Shown piece by piece: positions 55,842-64,000 of a stretch of 64,000 nt of DNA; position 1 is the stretch's first letter; each line of letters opens with the position of its first letter. Source of the stretch: Theocolax elegans (lineage: Eukaryota; Arthropoda; Insecta; Hymenoptera; Cerocephalidae); contig CM047426.1 of NCBI GenBank assembly GCA_026168455.1, forward strand, positions 41,992,307 to 42,056,306. The letters run 5' to 3'. Under the pieces are notes generated by a model. It saw nothing but the letters and a program-made list of their open reading frames with translations, was not told the DNA's origin and made no database searches. The position numbers and the translations under genes are program-made.

Positions 55842-57476
55842 ATGGACCAGAACAGAGACCTGGAGGCAGGAGACGGTGTTGATCCATCGTCGCCTCCGAT
55901 CATTCTGCTGGGGGAAGACACTCCGACGTCGGGTGTTGCCGAAGAGGTCGCCGGAGTGGCCTCCGACTGTCTCGAGGTGCCGGTTGATGACCCACTCGCT
56001 GGATGTGACCAGTCCGTGCGGGAAATCGACGAAGTACTCATCGAGATGGAAGGAACATTCCGAACCTCTACGATTGATATCCCGTCATCGGGTGATACGA
56101 CCCAGGTGGAGCAGATGGAGGTGGACGTACCTGCGGTGTTAGCACTGGGATCGTCCACCAATATCTACCCCGCCGACTACGTAGAAGATCTACGCGAGGC
56201 AGAACGGGAGCGGCAAAAAGCCGCCGCCGATAATCGCCCACGCCGCAAGAAGAAGAAGAGCAGCGGCAGACGGCAGTTGACGATGGATGACTATGAGTCA
56301 GGAGTCCCAGTGACGGAGAGCCCGTGCTTGAGGGCGGAAGCTGTGTCCGTTATAGTCCCATCAACCGCAGGGAAACTCGATGTTGGGGTCGAGACCCTGA
56401 CGGAACAAGCCAAGGCTGGGCCACCGTCATCCGGCCCAGTCATTACTAGGGGGATCGTCCTCCGTCGATTGGTTCCTCTACCTTTCGATCGGTCGGTAGA
56501 TCCGCCTAAAATGGCTTGTTTTAACTGCTGGGCGATGGACCACAGCCATCGGGAGTGCGCGGCACCGCAATCGATATACTGTTTCAATTGCGGCCGCCGA
56601 GGGGTGGCAGTGAGTGAGTGTCCAAGATGATTTCGATCCTATGCCATCTGGATCCAAGAGCGGGGATACTCGCCGTTCTCGACGGTTGCTTCCCAGATTT
56701 TGGTTGCCAAGGTCCCTGCACCTCAGCAGAGACCGAAGCGGTCGAAGCAACGGGATAGTCAGAACGAGTCCTAAAAGCGGCGGATGGAGACGCCCACCCG
56801 CAGGGAGGGACCCAAGAAGGGCTCGTTTGTGAAGCTTTCTGGGCCCAAACCCACCTATGCGGAAGTGGTGGTGGGTAACAGAGTAGAAGAGGCGACTCGC
56901 CGCCAGGCTGCTGCCTTCGGCTTAGACAGCACGGGGCCCTTCGAACAGGTGGAGGTTGCCCTCAGTGCTGTCGTCCAAGCTAAGGCAGACCAGAAGTTGA
57001 GGGAGTACCAAGAGAATCAAACTACTCCCTCAGCCAACCAGTCAACAGCCGAATCATCACGGCAGGGACGAGAAGATAGCGGTGCTCAGCCAGTCCCTGC
57101 CCAACCACCAGTCGGGAAGGAAGGTATGGACATCCCGTCCCCAAAACCTCGTAAGAAGCAGTCGCCGAAGGCTGGGCCTAGTGGCTTGCGACGACCCAAC
57201 CCGATGGACGTTGACGCCTCTACGAGCGTGGTTAAACCACCTCGCAAGCCGACACAGAAACGGGGGGTTGGGTTTGAACACCGTACTGTCCCAGAAGTAC
57301 GGGCTTCATCGGCTGGGTCACCGGCGACGGCTGACCAATCCAGAAACGAGACGAACATTCTCAGGGAATGTCGTCTGTTGCTGGAGACCGCCGCCAACCT
57401 CCCTTCCGACATTGCACGAGAGATAGGGCAGGAGGTGGTCCGGATCCTTAGGGATCGTATTCCTTCCCGACCTTAA
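55842..57476 (+). pseudogene. Third ORF: zinc-knuckle protein of unknown role
   Basis: A single frame of about 545 codons runs from ATG 55842 to TAA 57474-57476 with two in-frame stops (TGA 56628-56630, TAA 56772-56774). The N-terminal third is acidic and Pro/Ser-rich. RPRRKKKKSSGRRQ (about residues 133-146) is a basic, possibly nuclear-localising stretch. CFNCWAMDHSHREC (56517-56558) is a CCHC knuckle; the next, CFNCGRRGVAVSEC, lacks the His. The C-terminal half has PKPTYAEVVVGNR and a terminal helix (IAREIGQEVVRILRDR). There is no signal peptide or membrane segment, so it is not an envelope protein. It occupies the place of env behind a splice acceptor and looks like a second nucleic-acid-binding protein. 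Confidence 0.65.
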
Positions 57477-57555
57477 GAAGAGAAGCGTACAGCGCGCAGT
57501 CGTGGATAGGTTGTGCCTTTCTTTCGACTCGGCCTTCCCGAGGGAAGTGGAGTCT

Positions 57556-57569
57556 AGGGGGGGGGGGGG
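57556..57569 (+). promoter_or_regulatory. Polypurine tract
   Basis: A followed by 13 G lies 3 bases before the 3' LTR, the place of the plus-strand primer in reverse transcription. Confidence 0.75.
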
Positions 57570-57572
57570 CTT

Positions 57573-58032
57573 TGTGACGGAAATCGTCACACAATCTATT
57601 CACGACGAATAGAGTACTTAAATTCGCGAATCGTAAGTCGTCGGAGCCTTTCGTATGTCAAGGCCAACCGACGACACTTGTTTACTTTCCTACGAGTGTA
57701 CAATTACGCGCGCGACTATACGTAGGGATGGGAGCGCGAAAGAAAGTACATTAGAATAAATTCTATCTTCTAAAACTTTATTTCTTTTCTTTCTTTGTTA
57801 GGATAAGAGTCGAAACCCTACACTTACCTACACACAAATATATTACGAACTGCTACTAAGATGGCAAGGCGCGCATCTTAGTATTTTGTTTCGTATCACA
57901 CATAACACAACCAATATTAATAATAAGAAAACTGACATATTAAGGTGCCCTAAAGAGAGCAAGGTTCGTCTCTTTAGGTTCTCCAACACTTCTAAAGTTC
58001 AGGTCCGTGATGTAAGAAATGTGTACGTCACA
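57573..58032 (+). repeat. 3' LTR, shortened or hybrid
   Basis: 57573-57742 matches the first 170 bp of the 5' LTR almost exactly. From 57743 the sequence is different until an end GTACGTCACA (58032) that again looks like an LTR terminus and is followed by ATAT. At 460 bp it is half the length of the 5' LTR. It may be a hybrid of two LTR variants or a deletion filled with other DNA. Confidence 0.6.
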
Positions 58033-59022
58033 ATATATATATATATATGGGCTATTTCACGTCAAGTGGTACGATGAAAATTTTAAATCGCTCCAAAATT
58101 TGAGAACAGGCTGGAAATTTCTTCAAGAAGATAGAAAAAAAATTTTAGGTGTTAAAAATAATTTGCCTAAGAGTTATTCCACCATGAAAAATGGAAATTT
58201 TTCAATTTTTTAGAAAATTTTCTATTTTCAAAGCCATTTATCTCAAAATCTATTAATTTTTTTGAAAAAACATTACAAACAACTTTTGTTCAAAATAATC
58301 TTTAGAACTTATCTACCTGGGTTACAATTCTTAATTTTAAAATCTCGAAGAGATAGGGCACTTGGAAATATTGAGTATCAAAAAAAGGCGACCACGCCAC
58401 AATCGATTTTGATCTAACACTGCTCAAAAGATCACATTTTTCGAGAGCTTTCGAATGGCGGCGGTTAGATTATTGGCCAAGACCGCTGGTGTAAGTTATG
58501 CCTCATAAACCTCATAAAATCACTAATTTTCATGTATTTTAGGGCATAACCTACAACAGCGGTCTTGGCCAATAATCTAACCACCGCCATTCGAAAGCTC
58601 TCAAAAAATGTGATCTTTTGAGCGGTGTTAGATCAAAATCGATTGTGGCGTGGTCGCCTTTTTTTGATATTCAATATTTCCGGGCGTTCTATCTCTTCGA
58701 GATTTTAAAATTAAGAATTGTAGCTAAGGTAGATAAGTTCTAAAGATTATTTTGAACAAAAGTTGTTTGTAATGTTTTTTCAAAAAAATTAATAGATTTT
58801 GAGATAAATGGCTTTGAAAATAGAAAATTTTCTAAAAAATTGAAAAATTTCCATTTTTCATGGTGGAATAACTCTTAGGCAAATTATTTTTAACACCTAA
58901 AATTTTTTTTCTATCTTCTTGAAGAAATTTCCAGCCTGTTCTCAAATTTTGGAGCGATTTAAAATTTTCATCGTACCACTTGACGTGAAATAGCCCATAT
59001 ATATATATATATATATATATAT
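58033..59022. mobile_element. Near-perfect ~950-bp palindrome (MITE)
   Basis: From GGGCTATTTCACGTCAAGTG (58047) the sequence mirrors itself around about 58525, ending with the reverse complement at about 58996, with (TA)n on both outer sides. The arms are about 455 bp, separated by about 40 bp. It lacks coding and belongs to the family seen in part at 9955 and 31381. TA flanks fit a Tc1/mariner-like MITE, but the site lies in TA repeats. Confidence 0.85.
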
Positions 59023-59139
59023 TTATTTATTTATTTAAAAATTTTTGGGCAAATTAATGAGTTACATAACTATTTTAATTAAATATGAGTGATCCGTACT
59101 CTGATTTTTTCGATAATAGACTTACCGCAGGATATCTCA

Positions 59140-59405
59140 GGAACTACTTCATCGAATAGGCTGAAATTATAACAGAAACATTTAAATATGATTTTAATTC
59201 GCTTAAGTGGAACAGACTGTTAGCATCGTAATTAAAAATTTATTCCTATCAAATTATTTTAAAAACTTGAAAAATTGTGTAAAAACAGTTAAATAATTTT
59301 TGTGAATAAATATTTAGACTTTTATTGAAATTCAGTTCCACTTAAGTGGATTAAAATCATATTTAAAAGTTATTGTTAAAATTTCAGCCTATTTGATAAA
59401 GTGGC
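59140..59405. mobile_element. Small palindromic MITE
   Basis: The arms 59140-59215 and 59332-59405 are inverted copies sharing ATAGGCTGAAATT, ATATGATTTTAAT and CTTAAGTGGAAC. Confidence 0.7.
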
Positions 59406-59674
59406 CTATTAGGGAATTGAATTGTACATAGTAATGTTAACAAAATGTGGCAACTTTACTAAAAATTCTAACGATTTTAAAGTTTACTAGCATTCTGTAC
59501 ACGAACATTATAAACGGAACTATTATAAAAAACAGAAACAGAAATATTATAAAAAAATATAACAATGTTGAATTATAATAATGATGTTTAGTAGACATTT
59601 AAAGAGATATTTTAAATAATAATATCCAATTAAAAATTGATAATGCTTGTAGTTAAAGTTTTTAACTGATATAC

Positions 59675-59873
59675 CTGTCATGTAAAACATTGTCAGCAAG
59701 TTTCATGTTCGAAATAGCATCTTTACAGCTTCCTTGACTTTCATGTCTGAAATAAATCTGCTCGTAGGCATGTTCGCTACTGTTATCTTTGACTACCTCA
59801 GACCTTAGTGAAGTCTCGCCACTTCCACTGTTCAGCGGAATGCTATCGTTATTAAAGTGAACATCCACTTTTA
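59675..59873 (-). CDS. Candidate host exon (about 66 codons)
   Basis: On the minus strand an acceptor AATGTGATTTTCAG precedes 59873 and a donor-like ACAG/GTATAT follows 59675. The frame between is open and Ser/Asn/Glu-rich (VDVHFNNDSIPLNSGSGE … ISNMKLADNVLHD). It does not resemble any mobile-element protein in the window. The function is unknown. It could belong to the same gene as 39654-39905, which would place the gypsy element in an intron; the phases do not join directly, so other exons would be needed. Confidence 0.35.
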
Positions 59874-60940
59874 CTGAAAATCACATTAATAAAGTTATTT
59901 ACATCTGGTAAATCATTTAAGTATTAGATGGATTAGAGGTTGTAAGTGTGTTATTCAATTATATAAATGAATTAAAATTGTATTTTGTATATTGAAAATT
60001 ATAAATGTGTAATAGTCGTTTCTGTTCCAAGATCATAAAATGTGTTTGTGTGGACCGAGTCGTGATAGCCTAATACGAGAACCAACAAAGCTGCATTAGA
60101 GCGATCGCACGAGGCCAAAATCGTGCGGCTGAGTGACAAACGTTATTTTTTGGAACATTAGTTGCAAAATTTGCTTATGCAGCCTTCATATAGGAACGAA
60201 AAATGCGTTTATGCGGCTATGATACCAAAAAATAAATTGCATATTACTGACAAGTACTTATGAACATAAGAAAGTGATTAGATAGCATATAGTTTTTGAC
60301 TACTCGAAAGATTCCTACGCAGTTCAACACAGTCTTGCAATGCTGAAAAATTATATGTTTTGAAAAATTAACAATAACAACAAGCATATTTAAATAAGAA
60401 AACTTTCTTTTAATTATTGATAAATCAAGCTTAACAATATTAAAATTGATCTTATTATGAATGAGGTAGCAGGTCACATTTAGAAATTTATTTCGAGAGT
60501 ACTGTACTTAATTATGATAATAATAAAAAAAAACAGATTGGCTTTCGTTCAAATCCCTGAAATATTTTGATATATTATGATATATATTTTTATAAAAATT
60601 CTAATAAATTTATTACGTGAGTCCAAATACTTTGAAAAAGGTTTAAGTTGATACTAATGCTAAATAAATTCAAATTGTTCCCTAACTTTGGAAATAATGA
60701 AATGAAGTTTAAAAGAAATAGTTACTGTAATTTGAGATGGTAGGAGAGATTATCGTTCGTCCAGAAAAATTTGTTAAATACATGTAAATAATATAATAAT
60801 ATATACGTGTACAGCGACACATTAAACTGTATCGAAGATATAAATTAATTTTGAGTAGGTAGATGGACCATTGCATTGATACCCGAGGCAAATCTTGTAC
60901 TCGGTCGTTTGCTTGATGTAATCGGTCTCTCGGTACAGCG
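59874..60940. other. AT-rich spacer
   Basis: No gene recognised apart from possible intronic context. Confidence 0.4.
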
Positions 60941-60942
60941 TG

Positions 60943-61030
60943 ACCAGATGGCGATTTTTTTTCCTTTTCTCTCTTACGTATATTGATGTTTATTAAGCAA
61001 CAGCAACAAAGAGAAAAAATCGCCATCTGG
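60943..61030. repeat. Inverted repeat (hairpin)
   Basis: CCAGATGGCGATTTTTTT (from 60943) pairs with AAAAAATCGCCATCTGG (ending 61030) across a loop of about 40 bases. Confidence 0.7.
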
Positions 61031-61322
61031 CAATTCTGTCTCGGTATCGGGGGACTATGTGGTGCGCGGAGGTTGTGCGCTTCGATCTGGTTGCTTCCAA
61101 GCTGCCGGCGAATTCTATCAGGTCTTGGCATAGCGGGTAGGGTTTGCCGCCTCTTCACGGCGCAGGGTTTCCTGATACACGGGAGAAGTTTCGACTCGTT
61201 TCGTCTCGTAATATTATCGCTTTCTCGATTTCTATATTGTTTGTGCTTTATATATGTATACACATACATGTATTATATATATGTATTGTTAGTGTCGGGA
61301 CAATTACTTTAATTGTTGTAGA

Positions 61323-61342
61323 GGACTCCCTTCGGGGAGGTC
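61323..61342. other. UUCG-capped hairpin
   Basis: GGACTCCCTTCGGGGAGGTCC-type sequence forms a short stem closed by C(TTCG)G, the very stable tetraloop. No role is evident. Confidence 0.5.
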
Positions 61343-61678
61343 CTTCAAGATATGTTGCGTGAAGGTTTTTCAACTGCGCGTAGGGTGTGTGTTTCCTTAT
61401 GCTGGTGTTTTATTTTTATAATTTGTTTATATTAAATGATTTTTAGTTATAAAGAACATGATTTATAGTAATTGATTTTCTTAATTTTAAAGAAAATGGT
61501 TTTTTCTACAGTGTTTCTGCGTTTGGATGTAGCATTGCGATTGCAACGTTAAGATGAAATAGTTATCTCTACGTTGTTTTGTTGGTATGATTGTGTGCGT
61601 GCCGTAGATTTTAATTTGGCTTTAAATGTATATTTTTTAGTGTTAAGGAGTTTTCTTTTTCGATATGATTTGTTTTTA

Positions 61679-61720
61679 GCCTTGAAAAGGGACGGCATAA
61701 AAAACGTCCGATACGTCGGC
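61679..61720 (+). ncRNA. Degraded hammerhead-like motif
   Basis: GCC, a core vestige, GGGACG … CGTCC, GAT, ACGT, C, GGC has the same order as the Penelope end motifs (stem I GCC/GGC, stem II, ACGT, stem I). CTTGAAA replaces CTGANGA and GAT replaces GAA, so it should be inactive. About 30 bases further is GTAGAGATCAATAAA, similar to the direct repeats at 43 kb. Confidence 0.4.
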
Positions 61721-61749
61721 AAAATAAAAAATTGTGTTCGTAGAGATCA

Positions 61750-63640
61750 ATAAAGTCTTCATTTATTTGTAACGTGGTCCTCACTTACGCGGTCCGCATA
61801 CCACGCTACTCGACTCCTCTTTAATTAATTTTATCAATAATATATAACCAATCCAATTCGGTAAGAACCGTATTTATAATTTCCTGGGCGCCAGGTCTTA
61901 CCTAATAACAAATATATTTCCCGGTCCGATTTCCAGGACGTGGCTCCAACGCCAATACGGAGGTGGCGAGACCAACGGCGAAATCTGTTTCCCTCAGATA
62001 AACGTAACAAGAAATTCTAAGGAGATTCGAGGTTTATTAATAAATCACTCGACAATTTGGTTAGATTAAGTGAAAGATGAAATGTATATCCTCAACGATA
62101 TTTAAATTTCCAATTTTTGGTCACTACGGGTGATCACCGTTGCAAATTCAATGAAACGAGATCCCTCTTCTTTCCCTGATTATTTTTACAATTAAAAGAT
62201 TTAGCGGAGCTGACCCGATCTTCCGGTTACCGATAATATCGTATTATTACTTAACCCGATTTCGCGACTTTGAAGATTAACACTGCAGATCAATAAATAA
62301 ACCCCACTAATTAAGACGAATACTTAATTCCATACATAATTCGCGGCACGGGTTAAAATGACGACACGGACTCGCAGGAGGTCTTTACGCGGTGCGCAAG
62401 AAATCCCCGGCTTTCCACACGTTTCTACTAAATTAGCCCCTTACCGCAATGTACAATATTCTCCTTGAAATAAACGGCTTGACTACTATATACGAATGAC
62501 GATCGGGACTCGTAGCATCTCGCTCGTCTTCGTAGTTCGTCGTAGCGCGGCGCTAATTGTCGTCTTCTTCCTTATTTCTTCCACAAATAACATCCTTTGG
62601 ATTAATGAGGTAGATAAATATTACCGCTGTCCGCGCCATCTATTCCCATACAATTCTCCATTTATTCAGTGACGGGATAGCGAAAAAACCCGTATTCCGC
62701 TGAGGAACCGACTTGCGCCTCCACCAATGCAACAGATGAGTCTTCCTTCTCTCTCACACACACACGTTGTGTGCGGCCATTTCCCGCTTATTCCACTGTT
62801 CCCCTCCTTGGTCCGCCATCATGCGCCGCGGCGTGCATACGCGAGAGCAGCGAGCGCCGCCCCCTCCCCTCACTCTGCCGCGCAGACTCTAGTAAACAAG
62901 CAGACGGCCGAGTATATTGCACGCGAGTCGGGCGACGTTTATTTACATGGTCGCGAACGGGTTTTCCTTTTGTGTGTGGTGAATGCATCGGTTCCGGAGT
63001 CATCGTCGTCGTTGCTGCCTTCGTCCCTCATCACCAGGTCGTCGGGAGATGGTGTAGGATCCACGTGGGAAATATGGTTGGGTAACGGTAGCGGTATGGT
63101 GGTATCGTTCTTCTTCCGTTTATTTACTTCTTCCATACACCAATTCTCCAATTCCCTCAACAAATCATTAAAATCCCAATTAATTCTCTTCCTTCTTACT
63201 TACTTAAATATCGGTGACGAGAATGGCTCGGGCAAGGATTCGTAGCCGGTATTTACCCTTTTCCTAACCTCTACTCCCTCATCCTATACATAACTAATCT
63301 ACTACTACAATATCTTATCCCTTTACTAACATTCTATCCTATCCTTAAATACTTTGAATATACTTATTACTATCTTTTCAGGTACTCAATACTACCAAGA
63401 AGCGGACCTAGGACCAACGAGGATCACCCAGGACTCATCGTTTCAAGGGGATGGGACTTCATGGACAACACCCGAGGACCGTCCAGGACTTATCGCCTCC
63501 AAGGATAGGACTCGTAGGGACAGCATCATGGGATAACCCAGGACTTATCACCTAGAAGTTAGACTAAGGTACGGTATTCTTTTACTAGTATTATCTTACA
63601 TATATATTTTTTGGCTCTCTGATCTCTAAAGTATACAGCT
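61750..63640. other. Unassigned, GC-richer region
   Basis: I see no convincing gene. The base composition and the mixture of C-rich and AT-rich patches resemble LTR/leader DNA, but I found no LTR ends. 63380-63545 has loosely repeated CCAGGACTTATCGCC and GGACTC units. Frames of 100-170 codons at 62727-63245 are in low-complexity DNA and have no recognisable domain. Confidence 0.4.
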
Positions 63641-63659
63641 GAAACTATTTTCAGAACGA

Positions 63660-64000
63660 GGTATTCAAACAACCCGTAGCGTGGGGGTGAAATATTTAAA
63701 AACTCGTTATTGAACTTGTCATCGTTATTGAACTTTTTACTGAAATTTTGTTAGTAAGTAACCTGTAAAATTTGTGAAATATGTCCTAAATTTTTCCGGG
63801 ATCAATTGAGATGCCAAAACTACCCCTAGCATGGGATAGAAATTTACAATATTTCGTTATTATTTGGGTATTCACTTTTTACACGGTTTCTCCGTAAACA
63901 CGCTGAAAAATGCGTAAAATATGCCCTAAATTTTTCGCATTTGATTGAAATGCCGAAACTACCACTCTACTACTAGCAAGGGGGTGAAATTTTCAAAAAT
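63660..64000. repeat. Direct repeats running off the right edge
   Basis: Units with GGGGGTGAAAT, TATGTCCTAAATTTTT or TATGCCCTAAATTTTT and AAATGCC or GATGCCAAAACTACC recur at about 63685, 63778, 63830, 63918 and 63980. Probably part of a DNA-transposon-derived repeat. Confidence 0.55.

Larger units (their letters stand above)
45798..58032 (+). mobile_element. Ty3/gypsy LTR retrotransposon, ~12.2 kb, degraded
   Basis: Order: 5' LTR, long leader, gag, pol with protease-RT-RNase H-integrase (the Ty3/gypsy order), a third ORF, polypurine tract, 3' LTR. A relative at 7.3-9.9 kb has a tRNA-Arg-type primer site, as in the mdg1/412 group. ATAT flanks both outer ends and may be the 4-bp target duplication, though the flanks are AT repeats. 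All reading frames carry stops or frameshifts. No envelope-like signal peptide or membrane segment is seen. Confidence 0.85.

Noticed and set aside
62727..63245. 172-codon frame near the right end
   Set aside because: Composition is low-complexity and overlapping frames of similar length occur on both strands; no motif, and no start context to prefer one.

Overview
This is a eukaryotic, AT-rich, almost gene-free window built of nested transposable elements and tandem repeats. The element families (CR1/Jockey-group, R1-clade and Jockey-like LINEs, Penelope-like elements, a Ty3/gypsy element whose relative carries a tRNA-Arg-type primer site, Helitrons, MITEs, a 5S-derived SINE) fit an arthropod, most likely an insect; the order cannot be fixed from sequence alone. 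No complete host gene is visible. Two minus-strand blocks (39654-39905 and 59675-59873) have open frames bounded by plausible splice sites and may be host exons.

Layout. 1-7.3 kb: a decayed LINE (LINE A) broken by three later insertions: an inverted-repeat element (428-1394), a Helitron placed exactly between A and T (2268-3651) and a Penelope fragment (5746-7052). 7.3-9.9 kb: a minus-strand gypsy LTR with its primer site, itself split by a solo LTR of another family. 10.2-12.56 kb: R1-clade LINE remnant. 12.57-13.57 kb: ~297-bp tandem repeat. 14.9-24.5 kb: two same-family LINE copies head to tail (LINE B, nearly intact; LINE C, dead), each with ORF1 and ORF2 in one frame separated by a single TGA. 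24.5-25 kb: small Helitron. 25.1-29.1 kb: two Penelope-like copies head to head, inserted as one unit with a 13-bp target duplication and hammerhead-like motifs at both outer ends. 29-45 kb: MITEs, a 5S-type SINE, minisatellites, LINE scraps, a 213-bp satellite and, at 43325-43393, a textbook type III hammerhead ribozyme with kissing loops.

45.8-58.0 kb: a ~12.2-kb Ty3/gypsy retrotransposon: 5' LTR with a splice donor, a 2.4-kb leader packed with hairpins showing compensatory changes, broken gag and pol (protease, RT, RNase H, integrase), a third ORF with a zinc knuckle behind a strong splice acceptor, a polypurine tract and an aberrant 3' LTR. 58-64 kb: a ~1-kb palindromic MITE, smaller inverted repeats and GC-richer unassigned DNA.

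As a system, the window records successive insertion into older insertions. The most notable items are the ribozyme unit at 43.0-43.6 kb, the structured leader and spliced third ORF of the gypsy element, and the Penelope inverted dimer.
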